DNA from: Hypomesus transpacificus
Taxonomy: Eukaryota; Chordata; Actinopteri; Osmeriformes; Osmeridae
Assembly (NCBI RefSeq): GCF_021917145.1
Contig: NC_061061.1
Location: 11,757,448 to 11,821,447, forward strand
Direction of reading: 5' to 3'
Length of the DNA: 64,000 nt
Within the stretch, counting starts at the first letter, position 1. Each line of letters starts with the position of its first letter. A program made the translations under genes and the position numbers. Shown here piece after piece: positions 38,334 to 49,304 of the stretch. The notes below the pieces were generated by a model. That model ran no database searches. It saw only the letters and a program-made list of their open reading frames with translations, and had not been told where the DNA came from.

Positions 38334-41250
38334 ATGTACAAAAATCACATAAAAGACACCAACAACAACTGCAAAAAAAGCTGTCTCCCTGGCCACAAGG
38401 TAAGCTTCACAGTTTACAGCTTCCACCGTTCATGTATCTACATTTCTGCATTTTCCAAATATGATAGAAACATTTTCACGCATTTACTTCATAAGCATGC
38501 TGTCACATTTAAATGTTCACCCCCAAAAAATTATATTCACAAAGAACTGCTCCAATTCATTGTAACTGTTGTGATTCATTCTCAAGTTACTTGACATTTT
38601 ACTTGCTTACGTACTTACTGTACTCAAATTGTCATGAAAAGGGTCTCTTTTTTTGTGCTGTCTTTTTACAATCGCCTCTCTGCACGGTGTCTGTCTGTGT
38701 TAAAGGAGAAGTTGGTCCAGGCTATAAAAAGAATCAAACATGAGGTGGACGAATGCAGAGAGGCAGAGAGCGAAACGTACGTGGAGTCGCTGGATGTGGA
38801 GGTATTCTTACGGAACCATTTACATTTAGTCATTTAGCAGACGCTCTTATCCAGAGCGACTTACTGTAAGTACAGGGACATTCCCCCCGAAGCAAGTACG
38901 GTGAAATGCCTTGCCCAAGGACACAATGTCATTTTAGCACGGCTGGGAATCGAACCGGCAACCATCTGATTAATAGCCCGATTCCCGAACCGCTCAGCCA
39001 TCTGACCCCCCTTTATCAAAGCAGTCCACTCTCCACTACCATAGCTTTGTTTGTGTTGTTGCTGCAATATACCATCTGTGCATCTCCCCTGATACAATAC
39101 TTGTTGGCATAAAAGTTTGTGTAAAAGTCTGTCTGTCTCATAGCTGCAGTTCCCGTTGCGTAACATAATCTGATTCTAGACTTTTTGTCCTAGTAATATT
39201 ATATAGATATTTCAGCTTTATTTATTATAGAGTTACACTGGCACTAATAATGATAATAATAATAATGTACTTTGACTGATCTTAAGATTTCCTAGATCTG
39301 TCTTCTTCTCTCAGAGCAGCTTTGACGATCTGGAACGAGAGCTCAGGGCCGAGTTCCGGAACCTTCACGAGTTCTTGGATGAGGAGGAGAGCACCGATCT
39401 GGAGCGGATGAGGAGAGAGAGAGAGAGGCAGGTGAAGCTGCTTAGGGAGAGGGAGAAGAAGATCGCAGAGCAAGGGAGGGACCTGGAGAGAGCCATCTTC
39501 ACGCTCAACAGCAAACTGGCCGAGGAGGACAGTCCCAAACTGCTCAGAGTGAGTCGTGAGTCGTGTTCATGTCAATGCCACGAGAGCAACACATCAGCAG
39601 TGGTCAATACATTACCCTGCTCTCCCGTCCCTGGATCTGTATGATATTGGTTGTTTTAGGGCAAACATGTACTGTAGCTCTCGTAAGACTGCTGGGTTTA
39701 TGTCTGTGGGTCGTGTACATGAATCAGGAGTGACATAACTGGGTGTTTGACCGAATCGGTGTCTTGAAAAGAGGGAACGGTGGGCCTGAGATCGGACAAC
39801 TCTCCATAGAACCTTCCGGAAGCTGCGCGAAAGCAACGCTCACGCAAACGAACTCCAGTGTCGGTTGCGTAGAGACACGGTGTCAGCTGTTCTGGTCCTG
39901 ATTGGATCAATTATAGCCATCGATCGGGCTAAAGAGTAAACCTGTCCGGGTTCCTCAAGTCTAAATCAATTTCCCATCGGGAGTCAGGGAGGACAGGCCG
40001 CTGACAGAGCAGATCTCCAGGATGGAGACACCTCTGGCTGGTCAGCTTCAGTGTTGAACACTGTGAGAGTTATATTGGGTATTCTGATGGACCAATCCAA
40101 AGCCTAGAGACTTTGGCTTGGTTGGGCAAATGTGTTTTGTTGTTGCTTACTTTAAGGTTATGATGACCTTGATGTTGATAATAACTGTCGTGTTGTCTGT
40201 TCTCAGGATATTCAAGATCTCTTAAAAAGGCAAGTTCAACATTTACCTTTTTTACTTGTCAACTTTGTCTCATATCATCATTTCTTCTTCCCTTCCATCG
40301 ACATCTGTCAGTCCCTCAATCACTCCCTCACCTCATCCTTCTGTTGTCGGTCAGGTTGTTCTGTGATTCTCACATCTGTTTATCTCCCCTGCACCCCCCC
40401 TCTCCTCCTCGCCCCGCTCCCCCCCTTTCCCTGCTCCCCCCCTCTCCTCCTCGCCCTGTAGGTCCCAGGTGAGTTTCATCCCTCCGGCCGAAATCGACAC
40501 AGAGGTTCGTTCAGGTCAGTTTGTCGGGCCGATCCAGTACAGGATATGGAAACATATGAAGGGCTGCCTCTACCCGAGTGAGTACACACACACAAGCACA
40601 CACATGTCCCCACACAAGTGCACACACAACAACAAAAACATGAACCCGGCTCACCTGACTCCCATCTCCCCCCTCCCCCGGTCTCCTGCTCCTAAGACAT
40701 CTCCACGATGACCTTTGACCCCGACACGGCCCACCCAAACCTCACCATGTCCCCATCCTTCACCTCGGTGCGGTTTGAGGAGGACAAGGATGTAGGAGGC
40801 TGCGAGGCCAGCCCCCGGCGCTTCCACTACTACTACAGCGTGATGGGCAGCGAGGGCTTCACCACGGGACGCCACTACTGGGAGGTGGAGGTGGGCCCTA
40901 AAACGGCCTGGCGGTTGGGTGTGGCGAGGGAGGACGTCCACCGGGGCGAAATGACCTCCAGCGGGACAACCAGCGGCCTGTGGACCCTGTCCCTGAAGGG
41001 CGGGGCCATCATGGCCTGCACAGACCCCAAGCCCACCAGGGTCAGGGTGTCTGTCAGGCCCCGCCGCATCGGGGTGTTCTTGGACTGTGAGAAGAAGGAG
41101 GTGTCTTTCTACGACGCCGTGACCATGATGCCCCTGTACACGTTCTCCACGGGGGCTGTTCTTGTTCCCCTGTTCCCCTTCTACAACCCATGCGACACTG
41201 ACGATGGGAGGAACCTAGGTCCTCTTAAGCTCTTCAGCCCCTCGCTATGA
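38334..41250 (+). CDS. TRIM-type coiled-coil and B30.2/SPRY protein (no RING/B-box)
   Basis: Exons: 38334-38399 (putative start exon), 38706-38801 (96 bp), 39315-39548 (234 bp), 40207-40229 (23 bp), 40462-40577 (116 bp), 40697-41250 with stop; 362 residues if complete. The 96-234-23-bp exon series is the classic TRIM coiled-coil layout. The helical part reads EKLVQAIKRIKHEVDECREA and DDLERELRAEFRNLHEFLDE. DIQDLLKR joins SQVSFIPPAEID across the 23-bp exon, whose donor is GC (AAAAAG then GCAAGT) rather than GT. The B30.2 domain shows SVRFEED, GRHYWEVEVG, WRLGVAR, LDCEKKEVSFYD and PLFPFYNPCD. It resembles TRIM39/NF7-like proteins, but no RING or B-box exon is visible. It may therefore be RING-less, or the first exon may be unrecognised or lost. 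The start exon at 38334 rests only on an in-frame ATG and a GTAAGC donor. An AATAAA at 41551-41556 fits its 3' end. Confidence 0.82.
38817..39008 (-). mobile_element. tRNA-derived SINE, inverted, in the TRIM-like gene
   Basis: Reverse-oriented copy of the same family as at 34721-34905: it begins with the reversed tail (CATTTAGTCATTTAGCAGAC) and ends with the tRNA-like head (GAACCGCTCAGCCATCTGAC). It starts only 15 bp downstream of the exon 38706-38801. Confidence 0.9.
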
Positions 41251-43901
41251 GAAGAACACCATTGACCAGCAAGCTCTACTGAAATGGGATGCATGCTGAT
41301 GGAATAGAGAGATATTGTTTGTTTTTATACCGTGAGTTCTTTTTTTGTTTGAATCTGTTTAAAGAGCCGTTTAATGTGTTTGTAGGATTTCTGATTGAAA
41401 CACTCAATAGTATATTTTGGATTGATTTCCTCTTCCTTCCAGGTATGACATATTCTACTTGAACTGTGTGCGTGTTTTGACAGTTTTTGTCATGACATTG
41501 TAATGAACATTGTCATTTTACTCTCTCTTGGATGAATTTCACGAAACATGAATAAATAGCTCAAAGCATTCTTAATCATGCTTAGTGGAATTGATAAGCT
41601 TTTTTCTCAGGGTATCAGAAGTCAGTTTGTGGTGTGCATGAGCTCTCCCTGATCCAAACCAGGTGTCAGCTGAACTATGATGTTACCTTTGGCCTGTCTA
41701 TAAATACCACAGTCATGCCTGCCTCACTGACTCACACTGGAACGGCCATGGAAGTTATGCTAAAGAGAATGTAGGGGAGAGGAGAGGAGGGGAGGGGAGT
41801 GGGGGAGGGTAGAGGAGGGGACTGGGGGGGGGGGGGGGGACAGGCAGGGTGAAACAGTAGAGGTTGACTGCGAGAACAAACCAATTGAATGGCATGTGTG
41901 ACATTGAGTGAGCTGGTTTACGAGGAGAGGAATGGCAGGGCTGTCACACTCACTGAGACTAAACCTTCCCACACACGGCCGTAAACGTGATTTGTTCACA
42001 TTGTGCGATGGACAGCTAAATGACAACTGCCACACGGATGAAGCGAGATCAAGTGACGCGGTCACAGTCCCGCCGAGCCTTAATAATAAAATAATAAAAG
42101 GGACGAGAAAACACATCTCTTGTCGCAATATTTCCTTTATTTTTTTTTATATTTCTCTTTTGACATGAAATAAAGAAAAAAAAAACGAAAAAGCTTTTAC
42201 AAAACGTCTGTGTGTCTTTTGTGTGTCGAAATGGGAGGACAGTATGATATCAACAGAATGTAAACCACCCTCAGGCCATCACAGCTGCAGGAAACACACA
42301 GGAGGAGCAGAAGGGACAGCTCAGATAGTGCCAGGGGAGCCAAAGACAACATGGGAGCCATTTTGGTTAGTGCTCACCAAAGCTGGTATCAAACCTATGA
42401 CTGTCTGCGATGAGGACAAGACCCCAACAGACCAACTGCCAAAGTGCTGGTTTGGTACACTGATTCCCTATTAGGGAATATTTCCCAAACTGGCTTTTCT
42501 TCCTCTTACAGTAATACAGTACTGGTACATGATTAAAGAGCGAGTTAAGATTAGGGTTAGGCATACACATCTACACTGCAGTTTACATATCATATTTTGG
42601 GAGAAAGAACTCGTACACTTTATCAGTCTGATATTCTTCTGTTACTCACTTCCACACAAGCTTTGCCACTGAACTGATGTGAGGCACAGCCGTTAATGTC
42701 TACAGATGTTGGATGGTTTTCTCCATAGAAACTCATGGTGAATAAACAATTCTACAATTCCCTGGCGACCATCTGCAAACATCTAAGGTCCTTGTGTTCC
42801 AGCCAACAGTGTCTAAGTGCTTCATCATTTGTTCTCCTGGCCAGAGAACACACTGAAGATTCTGCTGTCTAACTTGTTTATTCATTCTAGGCTTCGATTG
42901 AACCTACATTTAATAATCTACTCTGGTATGTTTTGTGAACCATACAGGGGAAGCTAAACTCAACAGCAGGTGCCCTTTTTAGTGTATTTTTCTATAACGT
43001 ATACCGGTTGACTGTTAAAATTTTCAGGCATTAAAATAAAGATGAGATTCACTCAGGGCACTTCAGAGTTACGCTGTTTTTGTTTTTTTTTTCTCACAAG
43101 TTTTTGGTAGCAAACATTCTCCCTCTTAATGTTTTCTTCTGCAATGCCATGGGGGTATACGCAGACACACAGATAAAGTAATCATACGAAGAAATAAATG
43201 CAGATATTTGGACATGACGCACATCTGTCTCGTGCTGGAAAAACTGGAACAATGTCTTTTTAAAACACACAGACACACACGTAGTCTATGCAAATACATC
43301 ACAAACATACTTTTCCAGAAACACACACAAAAGCCATGATAAGAATAACGTTGGGATGATAACTCCTGCATATCCACACACACAGACGGGAAAATATTTA
43401 GAACAATAAAAACCTTGTTGAATGTTTGTGGGCATGCTGCGATAGACATGTTTTTAAAATGTCATAAATATTTCTGTATTTTTCTTATTTTTTATATGTA
43501 ATGTGCGTTACTGTATAATGTGCATAGGCTTTGTCAGAGGGCTGAAATGGCAACAATAGAAGACAATCATAAGATCTGTTATTTTGACAGCTAGGTTGCC
43601 AAAAAGTGATCAACATTATAATTGTTAATGTGCTTAAAAGTGTTTATTTTTATATATCTATATATTTTTTTAAACATTTTATTTGGATGTTAGTGATTAT
43701 TAGTCCATGTGTACAGCATATAGTATATAAATGTTATATTCAGCATTTTTAAGCTTGGTGAGAAAAATTTAAGTCGTTTGTCTTTATCATGAAGTATAAT
43801 ACAACACCAGTCTATGTACTAAAACATTCAATCTTCGGGAGGGGGCTCCAAAACAGCTTACACATGCAATATTTACAGTGCTGGCCAAAGTCAGCAGACT
43901 G

Positions 43902-43932
<31 letters not shown>

Positions 43933-44028
43933 GTGTGTGTGCGTGCGTGTGTGTGTATGAAAAAGAGAGGGTGGACACACAGGATGTGTGTTTGTTTTTG
44001 TGTGCCTATAAAGCAGATATCCCCTGCT

Positions 44029-44283
44029 TTAACCCTTGTGCTGCCTTCGGGTGACATGATCCAAAGGTTCATAACGAACCATCGTTGTGTTTACCCAATT
44101 TTACCCAATGCAAAAACAAATACAAATAATTTCATTTTAACCTTCGCAATGTGGGGGGTCTGAGACAGCCCTACAGTTAAAAGAAAATGCTTCACTTTTT
44201 GTATCCGGTAAAGTTGTCGCAATACGACGATGGGTCACAATGACTGATGGGTCAGAATGACCCGAAGATAACACAAGGGTTAA
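44029..44283. mobile_element. MITE with TTAA target sites (piggyBac-like, non-autonomous)
   Basis: 255 bp bounded by TTAA at 44029-44032 and 44280-44283, with terminal inverted repeats TTAACCCTTGTG and CACAAGGGTTAA. Internal GGGTCA / TGACCC blocks recur near the right end. TTAA duplication and a CCC-starting terminus are features of piggyBac-type elements; there is no transposase. The assignment is by structure only. Confidence 0.85.
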
Positions 44284-45095
44284 GTATTGCCAAGGTAGGT
44301 TTGATAGCATGACCTCACTTCTATACAGATTCAGACTGGAGTGAGACTTCTTCAGTCACAGATTTGAGCATGATTTCTGACCCATCATCACTAGAATCCC
44401 TTAAATTTGTTTAATTACATTATGTGCATGACAACTATCTTATAAAACCATGTGGCTTTCAGGCACCTTGAATTAAAAATAGTTAATATACTGTTGATAT
44501 TATAGCGTATTAAATGTGACATCTACAACTATCTTAACAAATGGCTTCGGAATACAACTGCGCAATTTTATATTAATTTTCTTACAAGAAAACAGACTTA
44601 TAAGTCTGAAAAGTTAATAAGACAAAGGCAATACTTTGAGTTGGTTGAACATGGACATATTGACGGATCACTGTATTGACTTAACAAGGCTTGTATTTGT
44701 GCTTTTCCAACAAATCCTAAAGGCTTTAGCTCTGGAAACTATGATGTACCGTTAGTACGTGTGGTGAGTTGAAACATGAGGTAGAGATGTACAGTGTCTC
44801 CACATCTCTCCTGTACCGCACCAGGCTAAAAAGCTTTAGACGTTTTAACCACCTACAAAGCTAAGCCTTACTGCCCTCTGAATCCTTGCCACTCGAAGCA
44901 TTCAAAACAAACGTCAGCACAATGCCCTGAGGAGTCGTAATAGTAATAGTTGGTGATGGCCAATTTCTGGGAAGCTCAAATGCAGATGTTGTCGTTGAAA
45001 GACATCGATTGGGTCGTGCCCTTGAAATCAAACAGCAGTGAGCTGGTGAGACTATTGAGTAACGACCAGGGAGGGAATAAGTGGGGGGGGGGGGG

Positions 45096-45097
<2 letters not shown>

Positions 45098-45156
<59 letters not shown>

Positions 45157-45239
45157 AAGAGAGAGACAGAAAGAGAGAGACAGAAAGAGAGAGACAGGGA
45201 GAGAGAGAGGGAGAGAGAGACAGGGAGAGATAGAAAGAG
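45098..45239. repeat. (GA)n tract with GACAGAAA interruptions
   Basis: Purine-only repeat preceded by a G run at about 45083-45096, in the 3' flank of the Ig-like gene. Confidence 0.9.
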
Positions 45240-46476
45240 ATATCTTTGGGGGGTTTGTTTTGATCCGTAGTAATATAACGACAAGAGCAGAGCATGCATT
45301 ACTGCAGAGGACAAATTTAGAGAAGAACACTTTTGTCTATTTACTAAATCTGGTTTTGTGTAGATAGTGGCACGCAAATGCATGGATCAGCCTATTCCTT
45401 TTTAAAGAAGAAGTAAAGACTATGCAGGCAGGGGACGGGTATCTGAGTATCTAAACTGAGCCCATATCCCTTATCACATAGGTTTAGGCAGACCGTCTAT
45501 TAAAAATCACTACATTTACCATGATGCATTGGGCCGAAGGGGGTCCATTGAGGTGCCTGGTGTCGTCATGGGCGCCATGGGACAATAAGAGTAAAAAGCT
45601 CCCAGGACCAAACTTGAACTTCTCTCAGGTTGGAAGGATTGTAAACAAAGTCAATTAGGATTTTTTTTTTAAAGAGGTTGGTTCTGGCAGAAGTGAAGAT
45701 ATTAGTACGTCAGTTTAGCTGGTCATGCTCCATACGGAAGATGTTTAGAAGTGATGTTGATGAGAGCAGAAAAGTAGCATTGGATACTGGTCTTGATTAG
45801 GTAACGTTCGGCCAGTCCAGTCTGAAGGCTTGATGCTCAGCCATGGTACAAAGTCACAGTCCTTTGGCAGCTGTGACAACATCATGCCAAGGGGTATGAT
45901 TGAACGTGGTTGAAAAAATGGGGCATTGAGAATATGGAATCTTCATGCTTTTGGTGGGTTAATCCACATGCTGATGAACAGGCATCTAGATGGTTCTCAG
46001 AAGTCTCCATAGATGGAGGTGGTCAAAAACATTTAGTAGATGGCTTCACTCGTCAAATGAAGTCAAGGCTAACTAATAAGGTGTAAACCATTAACTGCAT
46101 TTTTTTTTTTCACATTGCAAAGCATTTCAATTAGGTGAATATTTTTCAACTGTAAACTCTGCAAAGGATCTGGTTTGCAGACATGGCAGTCATACTCTAG
46201 TTTACAAAGGAGTATGCAGCGTAAAAAGTTAGAAAAAAAGTCAGAGAATGTATATAATCATGTGAAACGTATCCATTAACAGAACAGATCTCCATAAATG
46301 AGTGTTAGTTTCATGTGAGATTTTGTAACAAGCCACAGTATTTTCAAGCACGTGTTTAAACCTAAGCTTCCGCCCCCATAGCAGTGATTACTTCCTTATT
46401 TAGTTGGGGGGGCTTGCTTGTCTACAGTGGTGATAGAGGGGACCCATCGGTGGGGTTTCTTGTGCAGGGATGGTGC

Positions 46477-49101
46477 TCAGGTGGTTGTGACTGCGGTGGT
46501 GTCATCCCCTTTGGCCTGGAGAGCAGGACTACCAGAGCTCACCTCTAGGGGGGGCTCTTTGGCTGCTGTCACTTCCACTTCCGGGGTCTTAGGAGGTGTG
46601 GCTTTGGGAGATGAACCTCCAATCAGATCGGCGGGGGCTTGGTCTGTGGCCGGCTTGGATTCGGGTGTGGGTTCGAGGGTACCGTTGGTGGTTGGAGTCG
46701 GCTCTGGTGTGGTTGGTTTGGGTGGGTCGGGGGTCACAGCCAGCTTGGGTGAAGGTGGTTGGGGTTTAGTCGTCTTGGGTGAAAGGGACAGGGGTGTGGT
46801 TAATTTAGGCTCTGGGCTCGGGGTCGGTTCAGGTGTTTTGGGCTTGGAGATGGGACTTGGCACCAGTTTGCGGTCTGGGCTCTGGACTGGACTGGGCTTG
46901 GTGTCCACTGGTTTGGTTACCAACAGCTGTGTTTCAGCAGCTGGCTCAGGGCTTTTATTCACCTCTGGTGGTGGACTAGACTTAATAACTGGAGGTGGAC
47001 TAGACTTAATAACTGGTGGTGGACTAGACTTAATAACTGGTGGTGGACTAGACTTAATAACTGGTGGTGGACTAGACTTAATAACTGGAGGTGGACTAGA
47101 CTTAATAACTGGTGGTGGACTAGACTTAATAACTGGTGGTGGACTAGACTTAATAACTGGAGGTGGACTAGACTTAATAACTGGAGGTGGACTAGACTTA
47201 ATAACTGGAGGTGGACCAGACTTAATAACTGTTGGTGGACTAGACTTAATAACTGGAGGGGGGCTAGATTTAACCTCTGGTGGTGGACTAGATTTGACCT
47301 GTGGAAGTGGGCTAGATTTAATAACTGGAGGTGGGCTAGGTTTTGCTTCAGGAACTGGAGAAGCCTTAACCACAGGAGCAGGTGTGCTAGGTTTAACCTC
47401 AGGAAGTGGGGTGGGCTTGAACTCCGGAGCAGGGGGTGCACTTGCTTTGGTTTCGTGGGCAGCAGAGAGGCTCACAGCCTCAGAGTCTAGGAAATGTTCA
47501 GGGACATCTGTGTCAGTGTCTAAAGGAAGCCCGGTGGTGTTGAACTCAACCCCCGAGTCACTGGTCTCCAGGTTGGCCCCGTCCAGAACCTCCTTAGAAG
47601 ATACTTCCAGACCCTGGATGACAAGAAGCGAGGATGTGAGTAAACAGCAGTTCACTGAAACAATGACATTCTAGCCTTTTTCAAACTTGTTCACCTTAAT
47701 GTCCACCTCAGTGCTCTGTGATTTATCCGTATTGTCGGCTACAGAATGGCCCTTGGAGTCTTCATTAAACTGTGTGATGTTCTTGACCACCTGCAAACAC
47801 ACAAACACACGGTTGATTTCTCTAACCTATGCTACTACCATGCTAGTGTTACTTGTTAGCCTCCTCAATAGCACATTTTGAAGCCTTACTAAAGGTTTTG
47901 TCGTGTAGTTTTTGTCTATCGGAAAATATTCGAAATCACATATTTGTGATGTTACGCTGTGGGACCCGCATTCCAACGATCACAAATTTGTGACGCTACT
48001 CATTGACGAGTTGAGCATCTGGGTTTACGTTTGTAACCGACCTGTCTGAAGGCTTCCCCGTCGTCGACCTTGCTGTGGGCGATCTTCTCCAGGGCTTCAG
48101 CCCTCTTGGCCCTCTTCCTGACATTGAACAGGCAGGAGAGCAGGCACACCAGCAGCAGGAACGCCAACAGGCCCACCAGAGAGATGATTGCCACGTACAC
48201 TGGAGGCAACTTATAGGCTAACAGACCGAAGATGGAGAGCGAGACAGAGCGAGACAGAGCGAGGCAGAGCGAGGCAGAGCGAGGCAGAGCGAGGCAGAGA
48301 GAGGCAGAGCGAGGCAGAGAGAGGGAGGAGAGGAGTGACAGGGAGTGAGTGTGTGAGTGAGTGAGTGTGGGAGAATGAGACCAGAGGGAGAAGGGCAGAC
48401 AGAGGAGAGATGGAATCAATTATTCATCCATTTTGTAATACTTTAAATTCAAGCTGCAGTTAAAAACACGCAAACTTGGCTTCTCCATGACAAGCTTTTC
48501 ATTTTCTTCCTTTTGTGATTAATTTAACATTGACGTACAGTTCTAATTCAATACCTCTCCCACCCCCATACCAGCCAGCCCACCCCCACCCTCCCACAAC
48601 CCCAACCCATCCCCGCACCACCTCCCTTTTCACACCTTCCACCTCAAGATAGACATTGGACACCGGGAAACCTAATGTGTCCGAGACTTGAAAGTGTCCT
48701 GCATCGCTGCCCGTGAGTCGCTCCAGAATGCACACAGAGCCCTCCAGGGACAGACGACCCTCCAGACTCAGGTCTCGGGGAAACTGACGAGGAGAAAAAA
48801 CATTGAGAAGCACGTCTACATGCCTGACAGAAGGGCTGTACAAAAACCTCCAGGGCAAAACGTGTGGCTTTTTGAATGTTAGCGGGGAAGGTGCTGTACC
48901 ACAAGATTTCCTTTGTCGGCAATGAGACGTGGTTTGAGGTCGTAGTCGGGCGTGTAGAAGATCTGCACCATGGAGCTGTTGTGGATAAGGTTGATCTTCA
49001 AAGTGCCGGCGTACGGCAGTTTGAAGAAGTTCTGGTACTCTGGGGGAGAAGAGGAACGGGGGGGAGTGAAGCGAGGGCTGTTACAATCAACACAGAGAGA
49101 A

Positions 49102-49184
<83 letters not shown>

Positions 49185-49238
49185 CGAGAGAGCGAGAGAG
49201 CGAGAGAGCGAGAGAGCGAGAGAGCGAGAGAGCGAGAG

Positions 49239-49304
<66 letters not shown>

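Larger units (their letters stand above)
41251..46476. other. Convergent 3' region: TRIM-like 3' UTR, long AT-rich flank of the Ig-like gene
   Basis: Contains the AATAAA at 41551-41556 for the plus-strand gene and several minus-strand AATAAA candidates (TTTATT on plus, for example near 42135 and 43641) for the Ig-like gene, whose 3' UTR could be several kb. Also present are a (GT)n tract at 43903-43963, the inverted-repeat element at 44029-44283 and a GA tract at 45098-45239. No coding block was recognised. Confidence 0.6.

Noticed and set aside
46418..47674. Plus-strand open frame of about 418 codons with GGGLDLIT repeats
   Set aside because: Mirror of the PPPVIKSS coding repeat. The minus-strand frame is spliced in phase to Ig-like and TM exons; the plus frame has no support.
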